This document shows, piece by piece, positions 1 through 5,852 of a DNA stretch of 10,981 nt; within the stretch, counting starts at the first letter, position 1; each line of letters opens with the position of its first letter. The stretch is taken from contig CAJUSN010000058.1 of NCBI GenBank assembly GCA_910589095.1, forward strand, positions 2,773-13,753, given 5' to 3'. The stretch is from an uncultured Muribaculaceae bacterium (GTDB taxonomy: Bacteria > Bacteroidota > Bacteroidia > Bacteroidales > Muribaculaceae). The notes below the pieces were generated by a model that saw nothing but the letters and a program-made list of their open reading frames with translations, did no database searches and was not told the DNA's origin. Made by a program: the position numbers and the translations under genes.

Positions 1-189
1 CGAGCGGTAGACGTAAAGATTAAGCGAAGTCAAAATGAGGTAGAGCCGACGGTGCAAATGGATCAAGTTCATAGAGCGGTAGTCATCCTCACCCGTACCA
101 AAGGGCATAGACAGCGTTTCACTCCAACTCCACACTAGCATTACTTGTTCAAAAATGAAGCGGCGCCCTCTCCCCATAGGATGTATCAT
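1..189 (-). CDS. possible partial ORF, unrecognised, runs off left edge
   Basis: An open frame of 63 codons starts at an ATG at 189 (a second ATG lies at 177) and is still open at base 1, so the C-terminus is missing. The translation begins MIHPMGRGRRFIFEQ and contains SMPFGTGEDDYRSMN followed by a leucine- and tyrosine-rich stretch (LHRRLYLILTSLNLYVY). I do not recognise the family. It lies 35 bases after the Fic stop on the same strand, so it could be the next gene of that transcript. Against it: the plus strand is also open over 1-138, and a 63-codon frame can occur by chance. No function is proposed. Confidence 0.25.
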   Translation of the reverse strand, partial: MIHPMGRGRRFIFEQVMLVWSWSETLSMPFGTGEDDYRSMNLIHLHRRLYLILTSLNLYVYRS

Positions 190-224
190 GGAGGGTACAA
201 CTTTTAATTTAACCGGTTTTTAAG

Positions 225-1292
225 TTAAACTGTCTGCGAAGCGAAAACGTGCCAACTTCCATCGGCTTCAGAGCGATGGATATAGCCATTTTTTATCATA
301 TTTTGGAGCTGTTTTTTTACAGCCCGTGGAACTATTCCGGCAACTTCGGCAAGTCGGTCAATAGTAATGTCGGGATTTTCGTTTAGAGCATTTAGAATGC
401 GAGAGCTACTTGCACTGCGGAACACAATTTTCTTACCATCGTACCACCAAACATTGGCAGAAGTTTCGCTCACAAATTCTATGTTGTAATTAAGTTCCGT
501 TTCAACAAGTTTCGTAAAATAGCGCAAAAAGTGCTTGATTTTTGCAAGCGAAACGTGAGCACCTTCAGAGGGAACCGGACCGATTTCAAGATCAGTCTTA
601 TGTAGAGCCTCGATATATTCATGTTTGTTGCGACTGCGAACCACAATCATAGGCCAATTGTGACGTGCAAGAATATAGTTGACCATCAGACGAGCTATAC
701 GCCCGTTACCATCTTCAAATGGATGGATACGTATGTAACGGTAATGGAAAAGAGCGGCGAGCTCTACAGGCGTATAATCTCCGCTTGCCTCCGCCTCGTT
801 GTACCAATCAACGAGGTCAGCCATCAGTGCCGGAGTTTCCTCAGGCGATGCATACTCAAAGCGGTCGCCATAGCGAGTTATAACACTATTCGGACGCGTC
901 TTATATTGTCCGGCGTGAATAGCATAGCTTGTCTGCACACCTCCGGGCAGATTGCGATAAACGGTATAATCCTCGCGCAATAATGTTTTATGCAACTGGC
1001 GAATAAAAGATTGGCTCATGGGCTTATCGCGCAAATTCGCTTCTTCACACATCATAGCCATCCCGACTTGACTGGCTTTCATATCAACAAAGTTCTTCAA
1101 GTCACCCTCGCCGCTTACTTTGCCAAAGAGAATTAACAGTTCCGTTTGACCATAAGTCAGAGTATTGCCCTCGATATGATTACTATTGAAATTGTAATCT
1201 ACCGAGAATCGTTGACTCAGCAAGTAACGCTTCCGTTCGGTAAGCGGTTGCAAACTTTGCCATTTGGCATACAAGTCGGTTAATTTATTCAT
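225..1292 (-). CDS. Fic family protein (probable AMP-transferase) with C-terminal winged helix
   Basis: Fic enzymes transfer AMP, or occasionally another nucleotide, from a nucleotide cofactor to hydroxyl side chains of target proteins in the cytoplasm. The 355-aa product has the full catalytic motif HPFEDGNGRIAR at residues 190-201: the catalytic His, the acidic metal ligand and the GNGR anion-binding loop are all intact. Residues 37-42 (SNHIEG) match the inhibitory (S/T)xxxE(G/N) motif, placing it N-terminal to the Fic core as in class II Fic proteins. Its Glu is expected to block productive ATP binding until relieved. Residues about 295-340 look like a winged helix-turn-helix (SSRILNALNENPDITIDRLAE and a following recognition-helix-like segment), a common C-terminal partner that suggests DNA binding or autoregulation. 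The ATG at 1292 gives a normal family length. No antitoxin-sized partner is evident beside it. The target is unknown. The family call is firm; AMPylation as the activity is inferred from the intact motif. Confidence 0.93.
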   Translation of the reverse strand: MNKLTDLYAKWQSLQPLTERKRYLLSQRFSVDYNFNSNHIEGNTLTYGQTELLILFGKVSGEGDLKNFVDMKASQVGMAMMCEEANLRDKPMSQSFIRQLHKTLLREDYTVYRNLPGGVQTSYAIHAGQYKTRPNSVITRYGDRFEYASPEETPALMADLVDWYNEAEASGDYTPVELAALFHYRYIRIHPFEDGNGRIARLMVNYILARHNWPMIVVRSRNKHEYIEALHKTDLEIGPVPSEGAHVSLAKIKHFLRYFTKLVETELNYNIEFVSETSANVWWYDGKKIVFRSASSSRILNALNENPDITIDRLAEVAGIVPRAVKKQLQNMIKNGYIHRSEADGSWHVFASQTV

Positions 1293-1365
1293 AATTCTTA
1301 GCTTTTGCTCATGTGGAGGTTCCCTTAGTGAACGTTTGAATGTGCATTTTTATTTTATGGAGGTG

Positions 1366-1397
1366 CAAGTTTAATACTTCGTTCAATCAAGTTTAAT
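1366..1397. repeat. 10-bp direct repeat upstream of the Fic gene
   Basis: CAAGTTTAAT occurs at 1366-1375 and again, perfectly, at 1388-1397, 22 bp start to start, about two helical turns. It lies 74-105 bp upstream of the Fic start. Read on the Fic strand each copy contains TAAACTTG, one base away from the Bacteroidetes -7 consensus TAnnTTTG, so the copies may be promoter elements, operator half-sites, or both. Confidence 0.5.
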
Positions 1398-1409
1398 TAA
1401 TCATTGAAC
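1381..1409. repeat. 7-bp inverted repeat overlapping the direct repeat
   Basis: GTTCAAT (1381-1387) and ATTGAAC (1403-1409) form perfect inverted arms around a 15-base AT-rich spacer that contains one copy of the 10-bp direct repeat. The geometry suits a dimeric DNA-binding protein better than a terminator, because the arms are short and no U-tract follows. An operator for the Fic gene is an inference. Confidence 0.4.
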
Positions 1410-1633
1410 ACAATAATGTTAATATTTTCCGACAGGTATCTACTATTCCCCTGCGCTCCTTGCCCAATAATAAAGGGGCCGGCCTCCCTCCTTCGGAGAT
1501 GCCCAAGGGATACAAAAACAACAGGCTCCCGGATAATTCCAAGAGTCCGCTTCATAGGATTCCTCATTAGTCCATACCTATCACTTCCCTGAGAACGCTC
1601 GCAGGGAGATGCATCAACAAATGACAAGGATGT
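1397..1633. other. GC-rich intergenic block; possible 56-aa ORF or dispersed repeat
   Basis: The gap between the prfB terminator and the Fic promoter region holds no recognisable gene. It contains a GC-rich core (about 1450-1545) with the palindrome GGCCGGCC and a small hairpin CTCC-TTC-GGAG, in otherwise AT-rich flanks. A second weak hairpin (CCCTGAG / CTCGCAGGG region, about 1586-1606) lies nearby. On the minus strand a 56-codon frame runs from an ATG at 1567 to a stop at 1397 (starts MRNPMKRTLG, contains LGHLRRREAG, ends INIIVFND). A longer in-frame version extends into the end of prfB and is unlikely. It could be a small gene, a structured RNA, or a copy of an interspersed element; the sequence alone does not decide. 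Confidence 0.3.
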
Positions 1634-1670
1634 AAAAAACGGAACCATACCTGCGGGAATGGTTCCGTTT
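1634..1670 (-). terminator. rho-independent terminator of prfB
   Basis: A perfect 12-bp stem (AAACGGAACCAT at 1637-1648, ATGGTTCCGTTT at 1659-1670) closes a 10-base loop. On the minus strand it is followed by a run of U residues (A's at 1634-1639 on the plus strand). It lies about 25 bases beyond the prfB stop codon. Confidence 0.88.
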
Positions 1671-1694
1671 AAAATTAATGGTATAGCGGATTTA

Positions 1695-2817
1695 TTAATC
1701 CGTCTCTTCAGTGCCGGCAAATTCCATGAGATAGGCCTTGATGAAGCCGTCAAGATCGCCGTCCATCACGCCATTCACATCTGACGTCTGATGGCCTGTG
1801 CGATGGTCCTTTACGCGACGGTCATCAAACACATAGGATCTGATCTGCGAACCCCACTCTATCTTCATCTTGCCTGCTTCAATCTTAGCCTGCTCCTGAA
1901 GACGGTGTTGCAACTCTTTGTCATACAAAATTGAACGGAGTTGGCGCATAGCATTCTCCTTATTCTTAGGCTGGTCGCGGGTCTCAGTGTTTTCAATCAA
2001 TATCTCTTCAAACTCGCCGGTGTAAGGGTCGGTGAACTGGTAGCGCAGGCGCACGCCTGATTCTACCTTGTTCACATTCTGACCACCGGCACCGCCGCTT
2101 CGGAACGTGTCCCAAGAGAGCAAAGCCGGATCTACCTTCACCTCAATGGTGTCGTCAACGAGAGGAGTGACGAACACAGATGCAAACGAAGTCATTCGCT
2201 TGCCCTGAGCATTATATGGCGACACGCGCACCAAACGGTGAACACCGTTCTCGCTTTTGAGATATCCGTAGGCGAAATCGCCTTCAACATTGATAGTACA
2301 TGACTTTATACCTGCCTCATCGCCCTCAAGGAGGTTGGCAATCGAGGTTTTATAGCCATGGTTCTCACACCAACGCAGGTACATGCGCATGAGCATAGAG
2401 GCCCAATCCTGACTTTCGGTACCACCGGCACCGGAGTTGATTTTCAACACAACTCCCAGTTTGTCCTCCTCGCGACGCAGCATGTTGCGCAGCTCGAGTT
2501 TTTCAATCTTCTCAATGGCATCGGCATACATAGCGTCGATCTCCTCCTCCTCCATGGCGCCCTCTTTAACAAAGTCCCATGCGAGTTCAAGTTCATCAAC
2601 GGCTGTGGCCACTTCTTCATAGCCGTCAATCCAGGCCTGAAGATCCTTGATTTTCTTCATCTGGCGTTGCGCCTCCTTGGGATGTTCCCAGAAATCGGGC
2701 ACGTGAGTGCGCAACTCTTCTTCTTCTACTTGTATTTTCTTGCTGTCGATGTCAAAGATACCTCCTCAGCGCTAACTTGCGCTCAAAGGTCGCTTTTAAC
2801 TGTTCTTGAGTAATCAT
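1695..2817 (-). CDS. prfB: peptide chain release factor 2 (RF2), +1 programmed frameshift
   Basis: RF2 recognises UGA and UAA stop codons in the ribosomal A site and triggers peptidyl-tRNA hydrolysis. Translation starts at the ATG at 2817 (MITQEQLKATFERKLALRRYL), reaches an in-frame TGA as codon 22 at 2754-2752, and continues after a +1 shift with GAC (DIDSKKIQVEEEE...) to the stop at 1695, giving 373 aa. That matches the usual RF2 length. The catalytic loop SGGAGGQNVNK places GGQ near residues 244-246. The stop-codon recognition motif is SPY near 199-201, where E. coli has SPF, a conservative change. The gene stands alone with its own promoter element and terminator. Annotation from a TTG at 2714 would be an artefact of ignoring the frameshift and would lose 34 residues. 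Regulation is expected to be autogenous: low RF2 prolongs the pause at UGA and raises frameshifting. Confidence 0.97.
2751..2766 (-). promoter_or_regulatory. RF2 +1 programmed frameshift signal
   Basis: On the minus strand the sequence reads AGG AGG TAT CTT TGA C: an SD-like AGGAGG, three bases, then the slippery CTT followed by UGA and C. This is the same architecture as the E. coli site (AGGGGG TAT CTT TGA C). Slippage of the Leu-tRNA from CUU to UUU lets GAC be read as Asp. The flanking peptides in both frames match RF2, which confirms that the stop is not a sequencing error. Confidence 0.96.
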
Positions 2818-2860
2818 AGATTATTCTTTTAGAAACGATGGTGAATAAAACAATTTTTTG

Positions 2861-2868
2861 CAAATTTA
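2861..2868 (-). promoter_or_regulatory. prfB promoter, -7 element
   Basis: The minus strand reads TAAATTTG, an exact match to the Bacteroidetes -7 consensus TAnnTTTG, 43 bases before the prfB ATG. No clear TTTG -33 element is present at the standard 19-21 bp spacing, so the assignment rests on the -7 box and its position. Confidence 0.6.
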
Positions 2869-3002
2869 GCTATTTCCCGCCAAATATTAAAATAAAGCCC
2901 GACGCACGCTCCTGCACATTTCGGCTACATGTAAATTATGTTTCTACAGGATTTTCATATAAAATCTTAAGTAAGAAAGCCTATAATATCATAAAATTGT
3001 TA

Positions 3003-3010
3003 TAACTTTG
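3003..3010 (+). promoter_or_regulatory. promoter -7 element of the GNAT cassette
   Basis: TAACTTTG matches the consensus TAnnTTTG exactly and lies 28 bases before the ATG of the small first gene. The surrounding sequence is strongly AT-rich. No good -33 TTTG is visible at the usual distance. Confidence 0.6.
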
Positions 3011-3038
3011 GTAATTATTTAATATAACACAAAATAAT

Positions 3039-3209
3039 ATGGCAACTCCAATATCAGAAACTCCAATTTTGACGGGTGAAGACGCCGTTCGCTTTGAACG
3101 TCTCCGTAAGGAAGTTGACAACTTGACAAAAGAGGAACGCGCGAAAAACACGCAAAAACTTAAAGAAGCCGTGGAAAAAGCCAAGAAAAGAATCTCGATT
3201 TGTCTTTAA
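3039..3209 (+). CDS. small charged protein, probable antitoxin of the adjacent GNAT toxin
   Basis: This 56-aa reading frame starts MATPISETPILTGEDAVRFE, continues with a highly charged, probably helical segment rich in Lys and Glu (about residues 18-52) and ends RISICL. Its stop codon TAA at 3207-3209 is followed immediately by the ATG of the acetyltransferase, so the two are almost certainly cotranscribed and translationally coupled. A dedicated -7 promoter box sits just upstream. TacA-type antitoxins of GNAT toxins are usually about 90 aa with an N-terminal ribbon-helix-helix followed by a toxin-wrapping tail. Here no clear ribbon-helix-helix is seen and the protein is shorter, so it may act only by binding the toxin. 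Antitoxin function is inferred from size, order and coupling. Confidence 0.7.
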   Translation: MATPISETPILTGEDAVRFERLRKEVDNLTKEERAKNTQKLKEAVEKAKKRISICL

Positions 3210-3722
3210 ATGGAACTTTTAAGGCTGACTACCGGGCATAATCTCAAGCATTTTGACTGCGGCGATAAGGATTTGAATGATTTTTTACATGACGATGCTC
3301 TTAAATTTACAGAAAAGCGCATTGCCAATACTTTTATTCTCAGCGACAATGGCAACATAGCCGCTTACTTTTGCCTGCTTAACGACAAGATTAGCCAACA
3401 GGAATCGGCCAATAACAAATGGAAAAAACTGAAAAAGGATTTCCCGGAAGATAAAAGGTTCAGCAGCTATCCGGCCATAAAAATAGGGCGATTTGCTGTT
3501 TCAAAAGAATATAAGGGCCAATCCATCGGCTCAGATCTGATGGCTATGTTGAAAGATATGTTACACCGTTCTTCAAATCATTCCGCGTTCCGATATCTTA
3601 CGGTAGATGCCTACATTTCTGCAACAGGCTTTTATGAAAAAAATGGCTTCAAGATTCTTTCACCTAAAGTTGTAAATGATTCGACACACCTCATGTTTTT
3701 CGACATGATGGAACTTGAATAA
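3210..3722 (+). CDS. GNAT-family N-acetyltransferase, TacT-like probable toxin
   Basis: The 170-aa product begins with the arrangement typical of TacT/AtaT-like GNAT toxins: a short first strand, then FDCGDKDLNDFLHDDA (residues 15-30). The acetyl-CoA pyrophosphate-binding loop follows strand beta-4: IGRFAVSKEYKGQSIGSDLM (92-111, with Q104-S-I-G107). Near the C-terminus ATGFYEKNGF (138-147) supplies the Tyr (142) that in TacT-type toxins acts in catalysis. Known members acetylate the alpha-amine of charged tRNAs and stop translation. The tight TAAATG junction with the preceding 56-aa gene, the private promoter and the strong terminator make a self-contained module between housekeeping genes. 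Residues about 58-85 form a Lys-rich insertion that could contact tRNA. An ordinary metabolic GNAT enzyme is the alternative; the substrate is not proven. Confidence 0.85.
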   Translation: MELLRLTTGHNLKHFDCGDKDLNDFLHDDALKFTEKRIANTFILSDNGNIAAYFCLLNDKISQQESANNKWKKLKKDFPEDKRFSSYPAIKIGRFAVSKEYKGQSIGSDLMAMLKDMLHRSSNHSAFRYLTVDAYISATGFYEKNGFKILSPKVVNDSTHLMFFDMMELE

Positions 3723-3752
3723 CCACTTTTCAGCAATATAAATATGAGAAGC

Positions 3753-3792
3753 GAGCGGATTCTGTCTTGCGACAGAATCCGCTCTTATTTTT
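3753..3792 (+). terminator. strong rho-independent terminator after the GNAT gene
   Basis: A perfect 14-bp stem (GAGCGGATTCTGTC / GACAGAATCCGCTC) with a TTGC loop is followed by TTATTTTT on the plus strand. It lies 30 bases after the GNAT stop and 19 bases beyond the stop of the convergent acyl-CoA ligase, so it may serve both, although the minus-strand side lacks a clean U-tract. Confidence 0.9.
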
Positions 3793-3810
3793 GATAAAAG
3801 TAAAAACTTC

Positions 3811-5613
3811 TCAGGCGTACATCGCCTCGATTTCAGAAGCGTAACGATGATTTATGACAGGACGGCGAATTTTGAGAGTGTTGGTGAGCTCGCCGGCCTC
3901 CATTGTAAACTCCTTGGGAAGAAGCGTAAACTTCTTTATCTGCTCGAATGCGGCAAAGTTGCTCTGCAGATTGTCAATTCGCTCCTGAAGCATCTTGCGC
4001 ACATCGGCATTGCGGATAAGTTCCTCCACATTGCGATAAGCAATATGTTTTTTGCGGGCATATTCCTTGAGAGCTTCGAATGCGGGGATTATTATTGCGG
4101 TCACATACTTGCGTTGGTCACCAATCACGGCCACCTGCTCGATATACTTGTCCTCGCCAAGTCGGCTTTCAAGCGCCTGAGGGGCAATGTATTTACCATT
4201 GGATGTCTTGAACAGGTCCTTGATACGCTCGGTCAGCACCAATGCTCCTGACTCATCGAAGTGTCCGGCATCGCCCGTCCGGAACCACCCGTCCGAAGTA
4301 AATGCCTCGGCCGTAGCCTCGGGCTTGTTGTAGTAGCCACGCATCACGGTGGGACCCTTCACAAGAATCTCATCATGCTCACCAATTTTCACCTGCACAC
4401 CGGGAAGTGTCGTACCTACGCTACCAATTTCATAGCCCACTTCAGGGAAGCAGCTCACAGTTGCAGTGGTTTCCGACAAGCCGTAACCAATCACGATGTT
4501 TATCCCGCATGAGTGGAAAAATTCCACAATGTTGGGCGAAAGCGGTGCGCCGGCAGTTGGGAATATATTTCCGTTGTCAATGCCTATGATGTGGCGCAGG
4601 GCTGCAAAAATCTTCTTGTCAAAGAATTGATACTGTTTCTCAATCCACCAAGGAGCTTTTTTCCCAACTCGCGCATACTCCAGATTGCGCTTGCGACCTA
4701 TTTTCAGCGCGCGCGCCATCATCCATGCTTTGAATCCTTTCATATCGGCAAGGCGTTCCTGAACTGCAGTGTAAACCTTCTCCCAAAAGCGAGGCACGGA
4801 ACACATGCAAGTAGGATGGAATTCCTTCACGGCGGTCTGAATGGCGCGTGGATCATGATTGATGCCCACCAGCATCAGCCGATGAAGACAGAAATAAGTC
4901 CATGCTTTTTCAAAGATATGACTCAACGGCAGGAAGCAAACTGAGGTGTCCGCCTCGGAAATCATGGTGAGCCGCTCATCATGAAACTGAAGGGCCGCAT
5001 TGAAGCAGGAATGAGGAAGCACCGCACCTTTAGGCTCGCCTGTGGTGCCTGAGGTGTATATGATGGTGGCAATGTCCTCCTCTGTAGCGCGAGACGCGCG
5101 TTGCTCCACTGTCGAGCGACAGTCGGCCGATGCTTTTTCGCCCAGAGCAAGAAGAGATGCGAAAGTCATGGTGGTTTCGTCGCCGCTGTCACGTTTCACA
5201 TCACTGTCGAACGTGATTATACGCTGCAGCGACGGGCACTTCTCCATAGCTTGACGTGCCTTGTCATACTGCTCCTGATTTCCGGTGAATATCATGGAGG
5301 CTGCCGAATCGTTCACAATATATGCCACCTGGTCGGCGGTAGAGGTGGAATAAATGGAGATGGGCACGGCACGGTTTGCATAGGCCGCGAAGTCCGTGAT
5401 CAGAATCTCGGCGCGATTGGCCGAAAACACCGTAATGTTGTCACACTCTTTCAACCCGAGAATCTCGAGAGCACACGCCAGATTGTCGCGCATCGAGCGC
5501 ACTTCACCCCATAGGGTCGACACCCATTTGCCGCTCGTGTTGTCGCGGTAAGCTTCGCGTGTGGGGTTGGAGAGGGCGTTTTTCGTTACTAATTCGGTGA
5601 GTATATTGGGCAT
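3811..5613 (-). CDS. long-chain fatty acid-CoA ligase (AMP-forming)
   Basis: The 600-aa product belongs to the ANL adenylating superfamily. It activates a fatty acid with ATP to an acyl-adenylate and transfers it to CoA, normally at the inner face of the membrane. The motifs appear in order: P-loop YTSGTTGEPKG (186-196), YGLSETT (377-383), GWFRTGD (442-448), then the hinge region RIKDLFKTSNGKYIAP (463-478). The C-terminal LTNTLKIRR (576-584) carries the Lys (about 581) expected to catalyse adenylation. Length and motif set match the long-chain/FadD15-like subgroup common in Bacteroidetes. The ATG at 5613 is preceded by a consensus -7 box. The gene is divergent from lutABC and convergent with the GNAT cassette. 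Acyl chain preference cannot be read from the sequence; the role may be uptake, membrane lipid recycling or modification of exogenous fatty acids. Confidence 0.93.
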   Translation of the reverse strand: MPNILTELVTKNALSNPTREAYRDNTSGKWVSTLWGEVRSMRDNLACALEILGLKECDNITVFSANRAEILITDFAAYANRAVPISIYSTSTADQVAYIVNDSAASMIFTGNQEQYDKARQAMEKCPSLQRIITFDSDVKRDSGDETTMTFASLLALGEKASADCRSTVEQRASRATEEDIATIIYTSGTTGEPKGAVLPHSCFNAALQFHDERLTMISEADTSVCFLPLSHIFEKAWTYFCLHRLMLVGINHDPRAIQTAVKEFHPTCMCSVPRFWEKVYTAVQERLADMKGFKAWMMARALKIGRKRNLEYARVGKKAPWWIEKQYQFFDKKIFAALRHIIGIDNGNIFPTAGAPLSPNIVEFFHSCGINIVIGYGLSETTATVSCFPEVGYEIGSVGTTLPGVQVKIGEHDEILVKGPTVMRGYYNKPEATAEAFTSDGWFRTGDAGHFDESGALVLTERIKDLFKTSNGKYIAPQALESRLGEDKYIEQVAVIGDQRKYVTAIIIPAFEALKEYARKKHIAYRNVEELIRNADVRKMLQERIDNLQSNFAAFEQIKKFTLLPKEFTMEAGELTNTLKIRRPVINHRYASEIEAMYA

Positions 5614-5643
5614 ATCTTCGTTTCAGTTCTTGAATTACGAGTG

Positions 5644-5678
5644 CAAAGTTAGGCACACCTTATCTATTGGATAACAAA
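5644..5678 (-). promoter_or_regulatory. promoter of the acyl-CoA ligase gene
   Basis: The minus strand carries TAACTTTG (5651-5644), an exact match to TAnnTTTG, 30 bases before the ATG. A TTTG at 5678-5675 could be the -33 element, but the spacing is 23 bp, slightly longer than the usual 19-21. Confidence 0.6.
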
Positions 5679-5730
5679 ACATGCGTTCAAACAGGCTGCG
5701 TGTTAACAAGCATTAGTGTTTCACCCATGC

Positions 5731-5750
5731 CATTTAACCACATTTAACCA
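5731..5750. repeat. two perfect tandem copies of a 10-mer
   Basis: CATTTAACCA is repeated head to tail (5731-5740 and 5741-5750) in the 239-bp region between the divergent acyl-CoA ligase and lutA. A 10-bp period places both copies on one helix face, which suits an operator. I found no consensus -7 box for the lut operon in this region, so its promoter is unassigned. Confidence 0.45.
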
Positions 5751-5852
5751 ATCCTGATCTTTCACCTCATAAACAGCCACGCCGAACAACTTCATCGCGC
5801 CGCGCGTTAAACAATATACATAAACATTCATCACCCCCATCCCCTTCCCGTT

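Noticed and set aside
208..229. TTTAAC/GTTAAA inverted repeat at the Fic stop codon
   Set aside because: Only 6 AT-rich base pairs around a 10-base loop; too weak to call a terminator.
621..983. 120-codon plus-strand frame inside the Fic gene
   Set aside because: It lies opposite the Fic catalytic motif region and has no promoter or recognisable domain.
1397..1753. 118-aa minus-strand ORF overlapping the 3' end of prfB
   Set aside because: Its first half overlaps prfB in another frame and reads through the prfB terminator hairpin; only the last 56 codons remain as a weak candidate.
1695..2714. prfB starting at a TTG at 2714 as a 339-aa protein
   Set aside because: The upstream zero-frame peptide and the CTT TGA C frameshift site clearly restore the RF2 N-terminus, so the start is the ATG at 2817.
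2358..2813. Plus-strand open frames across the N-terminal part of prfB
   Set aside because: They are antisense to a fully convincing RF2 coding sequence and show no recognisable protein features.
2981..3184. 67-codon minus-strand frame across the small antitoxin gene
   Set aside because: It is antisense to the 56-aa gene, which has its own promoter box and is coupled to the GNAT gene; the minus frame has neither.
3847..5514. Several 60-143 codon plus-strand frames opposite the acyl-CoA ligase
   Set aside because: They are antisense shadows of a gene with all ANL motifs in order.
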